Shown: positions 45,299 through 53,318 of the stretch, piece after piece
Layout: every line of letters begins with the position of its first letter
Position numbering within the stretch: the stretch's first letter is position 1
Source of the DNA: Marivita sp046591575
GTDB lineage: Bacteria > Pseudomonadota > Alphaproteobacteria > Rhodobacterales > Rhodobacteraceae
NCBI RefSeq assembly: GCF_046591575.1
Contig: NZ_JBIQWA010000003.1
Span: 62,001 to 126,000 of the forward strand
Reading direction: 5' to 3'
Length of the DNA: 64,000 nucleotides
Made by a program: the position numbers and the translations under genes
Notes under the pieces: model-generated
The model's input: the letters and a program-made list of their open reading frames with translations, nothing else
What the model was told of the DNA's origin: nothing
Database searches by the model: none

Positions 45299-45622
45299 TG
45301 GGTCTCTATCTCGTGCAGGAATGATTTGCGCGGGGGTTACAAGGCCGCGCCCCGGAACACCAGCAAAAAAGCCGCCGATAGAATGTTGCGTTCAGGCAAC
45401 TTCGGTTCGGTTTCCGGCTGATCGGAAAAATTCGGGCAACTATGCGCCGACCTGAACGACCTCTTTAAGCCATAACGGGCCGAAAGTTCCTCCCGCTCGG
45501 TGCATAGCGGATATTCCATTGAAACCATCCGACGAGTTACGACATTACACTCTAAGACACGCCACTGAAGCGCAGTGACGCAGTCGAACGAGACGCGAAC
45601 AGACAATAAGAAAGGATACGAC
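45299..45622. other. 324-bp divergent upstream region, typA and outer-membrane protein gene
   Basis: No coding frame is credible. It must hold the typA promoter (minus) and the promoter and leader of the outer-membrane protein gene (plus). AAAGGA at 45611-45616 is a good ribosome-binding site for the GTG at 45623. A TTGAAA at about 45518 could be a -35 element, but no good -10 is seen at the right distance. Nothing else is recognised. Confidence 0.5.
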
Positions 45623-46204
45623 GTGAAACGTATTTTACTTGGCACGGCATGTGCAGCCCTGACCGGCTCGATGGCATTTGCTGGCAGCATCGACAGTGCA
45701 CCAGCAGAACCCGTGATTGCCCAACCAGTGGCCGTTGCCCCGGTAACCATGGGTGGTGACTGGACCGGGGGCTATGGTGGTTTGAGCCTTGGCAAAGGCT
45801 GGATCACAGGCGACGATCTTGATGACGACGAATTGGTCTATGGTGTCCACGGTGGTTACGATTACGACTTCGGTCGGTTTGTTCTTGGTGGCGAACTTGA
45901 CTACCAGGCCGGTGATGACCTGAACCTTGGCGCAGAAGACGTGGATGACATCCTGCGCCTGAAGATGCGGGCGGGTTACGATCTTGACCGGACCTTGGTC
46001 TATGGTGTTCTGGGTGCAGCACAGCTGAACACAGATAACTTTGAAGATACCGGCTGGGTCGCGGGCGTAGGCGCCGAATATCTTGTGACCGAAAGCATCA
46101 GCCTTGGTGCAGAGTATCTGTATCATCAGTTCGACGATTTCGACGATACCAATGTCGACATCGACGCGGACACGTTTTCCTTGCGGGCCAACTTCCGCTT
46201 CTAA
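45623..46204 (+). CDS. Outer-membrane beta-barrel protein (OmpA-like/porin-family fold)
   Basis: 193 residues from GTG 45623 (VKRILLGTACAALTGSMAFA signal peptide, cleavage after AFA). The mature part alternates hydrophobic and polar residues in eight strands (WTGGYGGLSLGKGW, VYGVHGGYDYDFGRFVLGGELDYQAG, VAGVGAEYLVTESISLGAEYLYHQF) and ends in ...LRANFRF, with the terminal Phe recognised by the Bam machinery. It is acidic (many Asp), as common in marine species. A strong terminator follows at 46224. Function probably structural or pore; not specified. Confidence 0.85.
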   Translation: MKRILLGTACAALTGSMAFAGSIDSAPAEPVIAQPVAVAPVTMGGDWTGGYGGLSLGKGWITGDDLDDDELVYGVHGGYDYDFGRFVLGGELDYQAGDDLNLGAEDVDDILRLKMRAGYDLDRTLVYGVLGAAQLNTDNFEDTGWVAGVGAEYLVTESISLGAEYLYHQFDDFDDTNVDIDADTFSLRANFRF

Positions 46205-46223
46205 GCCTTTTCTAACAAAATCG

Positions 46224-46260
46224 AAACGCGCGCCTTGTTCCCTCGGGCGCGCGTTTTTTT
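46224..46260 (+). terminator. Intrinsic terminator after the outer-membrane protein gene
   Basis: AAACGCGCGCC (46224-46234), an 11-nt loop and GGCGCGCGTTT (46246-46256) form an 11-bp stem followed by a run of T to 46260. This is the clearest intrinsic terminator in the window together with that at 55300. Confidence 0.9.
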
Positions 46261-46277
46261 GAATCAGCCGTTGTGGA

Positions 46278-46607
46278 TCAGAGTGTGGCCGTTTTGGACA
46301 ACAGGTTGATGACCAGAATCCCGCCGATGATCATGGCCAGCCCGACAATCGCAGCCAGATCCAGCTTTTGACCAAAAAGCATAAAGCCGATGATAGAAAT
46401 GAATACGATGCCAAACCCTGACCACATCGCATAGGCAATTCCGACCGGAAAGGTCTTGAGAGCAATCGCCAACAGATAGAACGCGGCACCATAGGCGATC
46501 ACGACGATGATGGAGGGTGTGATTTTCGTAAATTGCTGACTGGCCTGCAACGCGGTCGTGCCTATGGTTTCGGCAAGAACCGCAAGCATCAGGATAAGAT
46601 AGGGCAT
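46278..46607 (-). CDS. SMR-family multidrug/guanidinium-type transporter
   Basis: 109 residues, four membrane helices. The essential membrane Glu13 lies in LAVLAETIGTTAL, and the second-helix and fourth-helix motifs GIAYAMWSGFGIVFISIIG and GLAMIIGGILVINLLS match the EmrE subfamily more than SugE/Gdx. It exchanges protons for quaternary cations. The start at 46607 is the ATG that gives the conserved length. It lies 117 bp downstream of mttB on the same strand. Confidence 0.9.
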   Translation of the reverse strand: MPYLILMLAVLAETIGTTALQASQQFTKITPSIIVVIAYGAAFYLLAIALKTFPVGIAYAMWSGFGIVFISIIGFMLFGQKLDLAAIVGLAMIIGGILVINLLSKTATL

Positions 46608-46723
46608 GGGCTGATCCTTTGATATCGCGGCCAACATGCGGGAATGCGGGGGCAGGGACCAGACCCCAAAGCGGTTGATCCTGGCACATGTCCCGGCTGG
46701 TCGGGGATTTTCGGACCCGTGGG

Positions 46724-48259
46724 TCAGGACAGATGAATGTTGAACCGGGCGCGAATGGCGGTGTCCACATCCGGCGTCAGCCGGGCGCGCGACGGTTGGG
46801 CAAGAATGCTGTCTTTTCGGCTGGTTGCGGTGTCGATCAGGATCGGCTGGCCCTGTTCCGCCCATTCCTTGGGGGACGCCCTGTTGCCCAGCGCCGGATA
46901 GACATAATCGCGCTGCATGCGACTGAGCGTGTCGTCACTGCCCAGATAGTGACCGGGTCCGCCGACACAGGTGGCGCGCATGACCTCGATGCTGAGATCG
47001 TCTTCTGTGACCTCGATCCCGCGGACACAGCGAATGGCCTGCCCAATCAGATCATCGCCCAAAATCAGGCTTTCGTGACAAAACCCCAAAAGCGATGCGT
47101 GCATACCGGCCGCCTCGTACACCATATTCAGCCCTGACAAACCCGCCATCACGTTCGAGCACATCTGTTCCCATCCGGCCTGCATATCGGGCAATTTGGC
47201 GTCGGCAATGCCCGCCGCCGCTCCGCCGCAGAGACCGTAATATTGGTGCATCTGCGCACATCCCGCGGTCAGCAACGCCTGTTCGCCGGACCCGCCGGAC
47301 ATTGCGCCGGTGCGCAGGTCCGACACGAACGGCCAGGTGCCGAACATGGCCGGATGACCCGGAGCCAGCGCGTTGACATAGACAAGCCCGGCCAGGCATT
47401 CCGCCACCGCCTGCACAATGGCCCCTGCGATAGAGGCCGGAGCCGTGGCCCCGGCCTGTCCTGCGCTGAGCAAAAGAACCGGCATTCCGCCACGAATACA
47501 GGCCTCCATGACCTCGCAGGATTCGGTTGCGAATTTCATTGGAGGCACAACAAAGCAATTGCTGTTGGACAGAAATGGCCGTGCGCGCCAGCTGTCCTCG
47601 CCGCCTGCGATCATGTGCAAGAGGTCAAGCGCGTGGGGCACAAAATCAGGTTGCGTGAAGGACGTGCCGATATGTTTGGTGGTGCCGGAACAGCAGGCGT
47701 AGATCGTGTTCAGATCCATTTCCAGGGTGTCGGTCACATCACGGGCGACCATCGGGCGCTGCAGGAAATGAATATTGTCCAGCGTATCCGCGATCCGGGC
47801 GGCATCATACAGGTCTTGCAACGTGCTGTCGCGATAGGAGCCGGTGTGAATATCCACCAGATGCACCGCAGCCCCGGCGGTGCCATAGTGAACGCGGGTG
47901 CCAGACAGATCGAGATCGTGCCGGGCGTCGCGTCCGCAAAGCGTGATAGAGCGATTGGCGCGTGCCAGCATGTCTTCGACCAGTGCGGGCGGGAATCGAA
48001 TGCGCCCGTCATCCCCCAATTCGGCACCCGCGTTAGTCATGATTTCAATGCCGGATGCGGGAGCGTCGGACAGCCCGATCTCGTGCAGTGCGCGAAGGGC
48101 GGCGTGGTGGATACGGTCAAGATCCGTATCGGCCAATGGTTTGTAGTGGCCTCCGCTCAGTCCGGCACGGATCGGACGCAGGTGATCGGCCAGCGGATTG
48201 GCGCGGGCCTCTCGGCGGGCGGCGCGGCCTCCGGTGCGGCGCGGTGAAAGATCGGTCAT
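46724..48259 (-). CDS. MttB-family (trimethylamine/betaine-type) methyltransferase, non-pyrrolysine
   Basis: 511 residues from ATG 48259 (MTDLSPRRTGGRAARREAR). It is a TIM-barrel methyltransferase of the MttB superfamily, with HYGTAGAAVHLVDIHTG, STLQDLYDAARIADTLDNIHFLQRP and the Gly-rich GAMSGGSGEQAL. The frame is open throughout, so it lacks the in-frame amber/pyrrolysine of true trimethylamine MttB. Characterised members of this subgroup demethylate quaternary amines such as glycine betaine and pass the methyl to a corrinoid protein. No corrinoid protein gene is near; the RamA-like reactivase is at 27708. Confidence 0.88.
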   Translation of the reverse strand: MTDLSPRRTGGRAARREARANPLADHLRPIRAGLSGGHYKPLADTDLDRIHHAALRALHEIGLSDAPASGIEIMTNAGAELGDDGRIRFPPALVEDMLARANRSITLCGRDARHDLDLSGTRVHYGTAGAAVHLVDIHTGSYRDSTLQDLYDAARIADTLDNIHFLQRPMVARDVTDTLEMDLNTIYACCSGTTKHIGTSFTQPDFVPHALDLLHMIAGGEDSWRARPFLSNSNCFVVPPMKFATESCEVMEACIRGGMPVLLLSAGQAGATAPASIAGAIVQAVAECLAGLVYVNALAPGHPAMFGTWPFVSDLRTGAMSGGSGEQALLTAGCAQMHQYYGLCGGAAAGIADAKLPDMQAGWEQMCSNVMAGLSGLNMVYEAAGMHASLLGFCHESLILGDDLIGQAIRCVRGIEVTEDDLSIEVMRATCVGGPGHYLGSDDTLSRMQRDYVYPALGNRASPKEWAEQGQPILIDTATSRKDSILAQPSRARLTPDVDTAIRARFNIHLS

Positions 48260-48630
48260 GGGGGTGGCTTTCGGTAAGAAACAACAGAAACAGGGGGCAG
48301 TCAGGTCAGTGTTCCGGTCGTCCTCGGGCCGCCCGGCCACGCCGTGCGCCCGTTGTGCGCAATATGAGGGTCAGAGCGGAGCGTTCCTGCCGCATATCTG
48401 TCCTTTTCCTTGCCAAAGCCTGTCGAGGCGCAAAATCACCCAAAGACGATCCCGGATGCAGGACAGCCCTTGGTGAACACGGTGCGGTGTCATGGACTGC
48501 GAGTCTGCGCGAATTGCGACAGAATGTCGTTTTCCAGCCTTCGGTCGCAACCGGGCGTGCCCATCCGGCCCGCCGCAGGGGCAGGGATCAGGCGAAGCGG
48601 TCTAGCCGATGTCGGGGCACCCGTTCCGGT
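48260..48630. other. 371-bp region between the MFS gene and mttB-family gene
   Basis: No credible coding frame. As it lies upstream of the mttB-family gene on the minus strand it should carry its promoter and leader. A small inverted repeat CGACA-gaa-TGTCG (48517-48529) could be an operator. I looked for a cobalamin-riboswitch core and did not find one. Confidence 0.45.
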
Positions 48631-49863
48631 TCAGTTCATCGGCGACGGAGTGAGCTGCGCCTCGGCCTGCATCATCAGGCGCATGAGCCACAGCGCGAGG
48701 CTTGCCTCAAGAAAGGTGGCCATCGCCAGCGGGATCGGTGTTCCGTCAAACAACAGACCAACTGGAATCGCGAGGCTCACTCCGACGACCGTCGCCACAG
48801 AGCCGATCACACTGGCCGCCATTCCTGCGATATGGCCCATCGGTTCCTGCGCAATGGCGGCAAGATTGCCAAGGGTCATTCCGGCCTGGAAAAACACAGA
48901 GATTTGCCAGACAACAAAAAATCCGAAAAACAGAGTTTCGGAGATGTGACCGGCCCCGGCGGCAAATCCGATCAGAACCAGAAGTGCTGAAAGACCCACC
49001 TGCGCCATCAGCATGGCGCGCACCAGAAACATCATGCCAAGCCGCATCACCAGGCTTGCATTCAGAAACCCCGAACTGCCCGCGATGATGGCCACAAAAC
49101 CGAACCAAAGCGCAAAGGTCTCTGCGCGGCCAAAGGTGATGTCGTAAATCTGCTGGACGCTGGACAGCATGGAAAACAGCATCGCAAAGCACAGCCCCTG
49201 AACCGCGATTGACAGGCGCACCACCGGATGCACGAACATTTCAACCACAGCACCGCGCAGCGCATGGAATCGAAACGCCCGCCGCTTTTCGCGGGGCAGA
49301 GTTTCGGGCAGCCGCAGCGCCAGCCAGATCGCAGAAATCAGCGCGAAGAGGACAAAACCGTAGAACACAGCGCGCCAGTCATAGGCATTGATCACCACCG
49401 ACCCCAAAAGCGGGGCAATCGCGGGCACAAGTGTGAAAATGATCATGATGAAGGACACAATCTGCGCCATGCCGCGCCCGGCATAAAGATCACGCACCAC
49501 GGCCATCGCCACCACGCGCGGACCGGCGGCACCAAATCCCTGCACGACGCGGGCGATCAGCAAAACCTCAAGGCTTTGCGCCTTGGACGCGATGAATGCC
49601 GCGATGATATAGACAACCGCCCCGGCCAGCATCACTGGCTTGCGGCCAAACGTGTCAGATAGCGGGCCGGTGACAAAGGTGCCAAGCCCCATGCCAAGCA
49701 CGAAACTGGTCAGGATCAACTGGGCGCGGTTTATGTCCTGGGGTGTCAGCTCTGCCGCGATTTGCGGAAGTGCGGGCAACATGGCATCAATTGACAGCGC
49801 AACGGTCGCTGACAACATCGCCATCAAGGCAATAAATTCGGTGCGCGGCATCGCTTTGGGCAT
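48631..49863 (-). CDS. Bcr/CflA-family MFS drug-type efflux transporter
   Basis: 410 residues from ATG 49863 (MPKAMPRTEFIALMAML) after GGAG; an upstream ATG at 49878 is possible. Twelve membrane helices. The MFS motif A reads GPLSDTFGRKPVMLAG, and the acidic TM1 motif SIDAMLPALPQIA and RVVQGFGAAGPRVVAMAVVRDL are typical of the Bcr/CflA group. It exports drugs or metabolites by proton antiport; the substrate is unknown. No regulator gene adjoins it. Confidence 0.88.
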   Translation of the reverse strand: MPKAMPRTEFIALMAMLSATVALSIDAMLPALPQIAAELTPQDINRAQLILTSFVLGMGLGTFVTGPLSDTFGRKPVMLAGAVVYIIAAFIASKAQSLEVLLIARVVQGFGAAGPRVVAMAVVRDLYAGRGMAQIVSFIMIIFTLVPAIAPLLGSVVINAYDWRAVFYGFVLFALISAIWLALRLPETLPREKRRAFRFHALRGAVVEMFVHPVVRLSIAVQGLCFAMLFSMLSSVQQIYDITFGRAETFALWFGFVAIIAGSSGFLNASLVMRLGMMFLVRAMLMAQVGLSALLVLIGFAAGAGHISETLFFGFFVVWQISVFFQAGMTLGNLAAIAQEPMGHIAGMAASVIGSVATVVGVSLAIPVGLLFDGTPIPLAMATFLEASLALWLMRLMMQAEAQLTPSPMN

Positions 49864-49942
49864 AGATGCTCCGGACAAAAGGATGCTGCTGGCCTATCAC
49901 CAAGCACGCGCAGCGCCTAGAGGCGGTGTGACAAACGTGGAT

Positions 49943-50308
49943 TTACGGATCGTCAGGTTTTTTGCCGGGCAGTTCTGCGTCTGTATTGGCGGTTTTGTGC
50001 GGGTCGATCAAATGCGCGACAAGCCATTCGGCATGTTCTTCACGCTTGCGCATGGCAAAGGCACCGAATTGTTGAATGGCGACCGCAAAGATCCCCAGAC
50101 CCACGATGATGAACACGGTTGTCCCGATCTTGCCAATCGCGGTTTCCGGCACCAGGCTGCCATAGCCGACGGTCGACAGGGTGATCACGGTAAAGAAATA
50201 GGAATCCAGCCAGCTCCACCCTTCGGCCCAGCGGAAAAACACCGTGCCTGCAAGAATGACTGCGGCAAGTGTCGCCAGAATTGTTGCGACTCGGAATCCG
50301 TTGATCAT
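49943..50308 (-). CDS. Two-helix potassium channel protein
   Basis: 121 residues. TM1 (VATILATLAAVILAGTVFF), a pore helix, the selectivity filter TVGYG (in TVITLSTVGYGSLVPET) and TM2 (GTTVFIIVGLGIFAVAIQQF) make the Ion_trans_2 fold. There is only a short charged cytoplasmic tail and no RCK domain. Four copies would form a K+ pore in the inner membrane. The start overlaps the FrnE-like gene stop (ATGA at 50308-50305). Confidence 0.9.
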   Translation of the reverse strand: MINGFRVATILATLAAVILAGTVFFRWAEGWSWLDSYFFTVITLSTVGYGSLVPETAIGKIGTTVFIIVGLGIFAVAIQQFGAFAMRKREEHAEWLVAHLIDPHKTANTDAELPGKKPDDP

Positions 50309-50949
50309 GCGTCGAGTGCAGCCCCCTGTTCGATGTCATCCAGCACCTTTAGCCACAACTCGGTGGGTTGCGCCCCGGGGACAGCATGTTGACCGGCCAC
50401 GATAAATGTCGGCACAGAAGTGACCCCCATACCGCGCGCCGCTGCATCCCGATCAACGATTTCGCGGCGGTCTTCATCGGTTTTCAGAAGGCGCAGGATG
50501 ACGCTTGCGTCCAAGCCGACGCTGTCGGCGATATCGGCCAGAACATCGTGATCGCCAATGTCGCGGCCCTCGACAAAATACGCCTGAAAGACCGCATCAA
50601 CGGTTTCGATCTGCCGTTGTTCGATCCCGGCCCAATAGATCACCCGATGCGCATCCAACGTGTTCGGCGTGCGTTTGATGGCCTCCAGGTTCAGCGGCAG
50701 GCCCGCGGATTCTGCATTGGCCACCACGGGCGCATAGGCTTTGACGGCCCCGTCCTGACCACCGAATTTGGTCTCAAGATATGTGCGCCGGTCCATACCC
50801 TTTGCTGGCATATCCGGATTAAGCTGGAACGGGTGCCATGTGATGACAAACGGATGATCCGGACGCTGTTGAAGCGCGCGGTCAAGATTGGCTTTGCCGA
50901 TATAGCACCACGGGCAAATCGGGTCGGACATGATGTCAAGCTTGACCAT
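50305..50949 (-). CDS. FrnE/DsbA-family thiol oxidoreductase
   Basis: 214 residues. Active site CPWC (SDPICPWCYIGKANLDRAL) and cis-Pro region GVTSVPTFIVAGQHAVPGAQ define the FrnE subgroup of DsbA-like proteins. There is no signal peptide, so it is cytoplasmic, probably an isomerase or oxidoreductase rather than the periplasmic oxidant. It starts at ATG 50949 after AAGGAA and is coupled to the K+ channel gene. Confidence 0.92.
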   Translation of the reverse strand: MVKLDIMSDPICPWCYIGKANLDRALQQRPDHPFVITWHPFQLNPDMPAKGMDRRTYLETKFGGQDGAVKAYAPVVANAESAGLPLNLEAIKRTPNTLDAHRVIYWAGIEQRQIETVDAVFQAYFVEGRDIGDHDVLADIADSVGLDASVILRLLKTDEDRREIVDRDAAARGMGVTSVPTFIVAGQHAVPGAQPTELWLKVLDDIEQGAALDA

Positions 50950-51018
50950 GATCGGTTCCTTATCGTTCTGACGCCTTCGGTTTATCAGATTGCACCCCGA
51001 ATGGTAAGACGGTCGCCG

Positions 51019-52527
51019 CTACACGGCTGGCAGATCAGGAAGCTTGCGCCGCACCAGTTTGCCATTGGCATTGCGCGGCAATGCGGCCACGTGACGGAAC
51101 ACACGCGGCTGTTTGTACCGCGCCAGCGTGTCCGACGCCCATTGCTTTAGATGTGCCTCGTCCAATGTGGTATCAGCCGTGTAATAGGCGGCGATAATCC
51201 GTGTGTCCGCTTTGATTTCGATATCCGTAACACCAACGTCATGAACATCAGGATGCGCCATCAGCGCGGCCTCAACCTCTAGCGGGCTGACCCTGTACCC
51301 GCCTGCATTCATCATGTCATCAGCCCGACCGTGATATAGGATGTCGCCCTTTTGCGTCATCTCTCCGGTGTCGCCGGTCAGGAACCAATCGCCCTGATAT
51401 TTGGCCTGCGTGGCCTCGGGCTGATCAAGATAACCCAGCATCAAACCAGGATCGGACCGGTGGATCGCGATGATCCCGGTTGTGCCTTTTTCAACCGGAC
51501 CGGTGGCGTCAACGATCGCCACGCGGCGTCCCGGCTGCGGCCATCCAAGACTGGTTTCGCCCACATGCCCGGTGCCGGGAGCGGTTGAAATGAATGTCGA
51601 ACATTCGGACATGCCAAAGGCTTCGTATATCCGGGTTCCGGTTCGCTCTGCCCAGGCGGCTCTGGTGCTTTGGGGCAGTTTTTCACCAGCGGACAAGCCA
51701 TGCCTCAACTTTGGGACATCCAACTTGTCGGACTTTAGGATATTTCTGTAAACACCTGGTGCAGCTGCAAAAATGCTGACTTCGTTGCGCGCCAGCAAAA
51801 GCGGGATCTGAGCATGGTCAACGCCTTGCGCCGGGATCAGCGCAGTCGCCCCTTTGGTCCACGGGTCCATCAGGCCCGTGCCCAATGTATAGGTCCAGTT
51901 GAACGCGCCTGCATGCATCAGCCGGTCACTTTCGGTCAATCCATACCACCCGTTCATCATCATGCCCCGCGCCCAGATCGCCCTGTGCGCATGACACACG
52001 GCGCGCGGAACGCCCGACGTGCCAGAGGTGAAGATGATATAGGCCAAGCGGTCTGGATCGCCGAATTCATAGGCGGCTGGCGCAAGGTTGGCCCAGTCTT
52101 TCATCTGTGACGTGGTCAGGATGCGGGTGTGCGGCGGGCAGGAGGTCACGCCATCATGCAAAACGGCTGCAGGCTGTGTCACATCCACCAACACGCTGAC
52201 TTCGCGTTCGGTCAGTTGCGAAGATGTCGGGACAGGGATGATGCCAACAGCAATCGCCGCCAGGTAAGCCACTGGGAATTCAACCGTATTTCCAACGCGC
52301 ATCAAAAGGTGATCGCCGGATGACAGCCCGGCCTCACGCAATCCCGTGGCGCATCCAAGGATCGCTTGCTGCAAGCGGGCATAGCTCCAGCGTTGCGCAC
52401 CTGTGGGTGTGACAATGGACAAAGCGATCTTGTCAGGTGTGCGCGCGCCAGCCGCCATGACATGGGCTGTCATGTTGAATTCGGATGGGCAGGCCGGATA
52501 GGGGGCGGTATCGGAAAGGGACGTCAT
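51019..52527 (-). CDS. AMP-binding acyl-CoA synthetase
   Basis: 502 residues of the ANL superfamily. The ATP loop is FTSGTSGVPRAVCHAH, the A5 motif YEAFGMSECS, A7/A8 GDWFLTGDTG and GYRVSPLEVEAAL, and the catalytic lysine NGKLVRRKLPD. It activates a carboxylic acid to acyl-AMP and then acyl-CoA; the general layout resembles benzoate/aryl- or medium-chain ligases but substrate choice is not clear. It is divergent from the XRE-cupin regulator gene with 77 bp between starts, which suggests regulation by it. Confidence 0.88.
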   Translation of the reverse strand: MTSLSDTAPYPACPSEFNMTAHVMAAGARTPDKIALSIVTPTGAQRWSYARLQQAILGCATGLREAGLSSGDHLLMRVGNTVEFPVAYLAAIAVGIIPVPTSSQLTEREVSVLVDVTQPAAVLHDGVTSCPPHTRILTTSQMKDWANLAPAAYEFGDPDRLAYIIFTSGTSGVPRAVCHAHRAIWARGMMMNGWYGLTESDRLMHAGAFNWTYTLGTGLMDPWTKGATALIPAQGVDHAQIPLLLARNEVSIFAAAPGVYRNILKSDKLDVPKLRHGLSAGEKLPQSTRAAWAERTGTRIYEAFGMSECSTFISTAPGTGHVGETSLGWPQPGRRVAIVDATGPVEKGTTGIIAIHRSDPGLMLGYLDQPEATQAKYQGDWFLTGDTGEMTQKGDILYHGRADDMMNAGGYRVSPLEVEAALMAHPDVHDVGVTDIEIKADTRIIAAYYTADTTLDEAHLKQWASDTLARYKQPRVFRHVAALPRNANGKLVRRKLPDLPAV

Positions 52528-52604
52528 CCCATAGCCCTATGAGCCATTTGCTGCAGGTGCAAGCACACGTTGCGTGCCGCGTGAGGCGCGGATATAGCAA
52601 AGTC

Positions 52605-53225
52605 ATGTCTGATGATCCGAAAACCATGATACGAATTGCCCGTGACGGTGGTGGGGAAGAGCATCCCGAGCCCGTCAACCTGGGTGAACGGGTGCGCGAT
52701 CTGCGCAAAGCGCGCAGCTGGACGCTTGAACAGGCCGCGCAACAGGCAGGATTGGCGCGGTCGACGCTTTCGAAAATCGAAAATGGTCAGATGTCGCCCA
52801 CCTATGACGCGCTCAAGAAGCTGGCGACCGGATTGCAAATCGGCGTGCCACAGCTTTTCACGCCGCCGCAGCGGGACCGGATCAATGGGCGAATGGCCGT
52901 CACGGCCTTTGGCAAGGGTCAACGTCACGCCACAACCACTTATGAACACGAGCTTTTGGCCGATACGCTGTCGAAAAAGCAGATGCTGCCTTACCGCGCC
53001 CGGGTGCGTGCGCGCAATGTCGATGAATTTGACGGCTGGGTGCGTCATGACGGGGAAGAATTTCTTTATGTTTTGACCGGAGTGGTCAAACTCTACACCG
53101 AATTTTACGAGCCGGTTGAAATGCGCCGGGGCGACAGTGCGTATTATGACGCCGCGATGGGTCATAATGTTGTGTCTGTGTCAGACGAGGACGCCACCGT
53201 TCTTTGGGTAACATCGCTGATGTAA
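52605..53225 (+). CDS. XRE-family regulator with C-terminal cupin domain
   Basis: 206 residues from ATG 52605. Helix-turn-helix at about 27-80 (VRDLRKARSWTLEQAAQQAG, STLSKIENGQMSPTYDALKKLA) and a cupin sensor fold at about 125-204 (DEFDGWVRHDGEEFLYVLTG, RRGDSAYYDAAMGHNVVS). Such regulators bind a small metabolite in the cupin. It is divergent from the acyl-CoA synthetase gene, its likely target. A region of A+T-rich sequence follows to 53318. Confidence 0.88.
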   Translation: MSDDPKTMIRIARDGGGEEHPEPVNLGERVRDLRKARSWTLEQAAQQAGLARSTLSKIENGQMSPTYDALKKLATGLQIGVPQLFTPPQRDRINGRMAVTAFGKGQRHATTTYEHELLADTLSKKQMLPYRARVRARNVDEFDGWVRHDGEEFLYVLTGVVKLYTEFYEPVEMRRGDSAYYDAAMGHNVVSVSDEDATVLWVTSLM

Positions 53226-53318
53226 TTCGTAATCTATTACTTAATGTGTCACATTGAGGCATTTCTATAGGGTGATGTTTTATATAGTAATTTGCCTGGG
53301 TTTATTACGCCGGATAGG

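Noticed and set aside
46724..48259. In-frame amber codon (pyrrolysine) in the MttB-family gene
   Set aside because: The frame is open from start to stop; no internal TAG is present, so this is the non-pyrrolysine subgroup.
48517..48529. CGACA-gaa-TGTCG inverted repeat as a terminator or a known operator
   Set aside because: Arms are only 5 bp and no specific regulator site is recognised; mentioned only as a possible operator.
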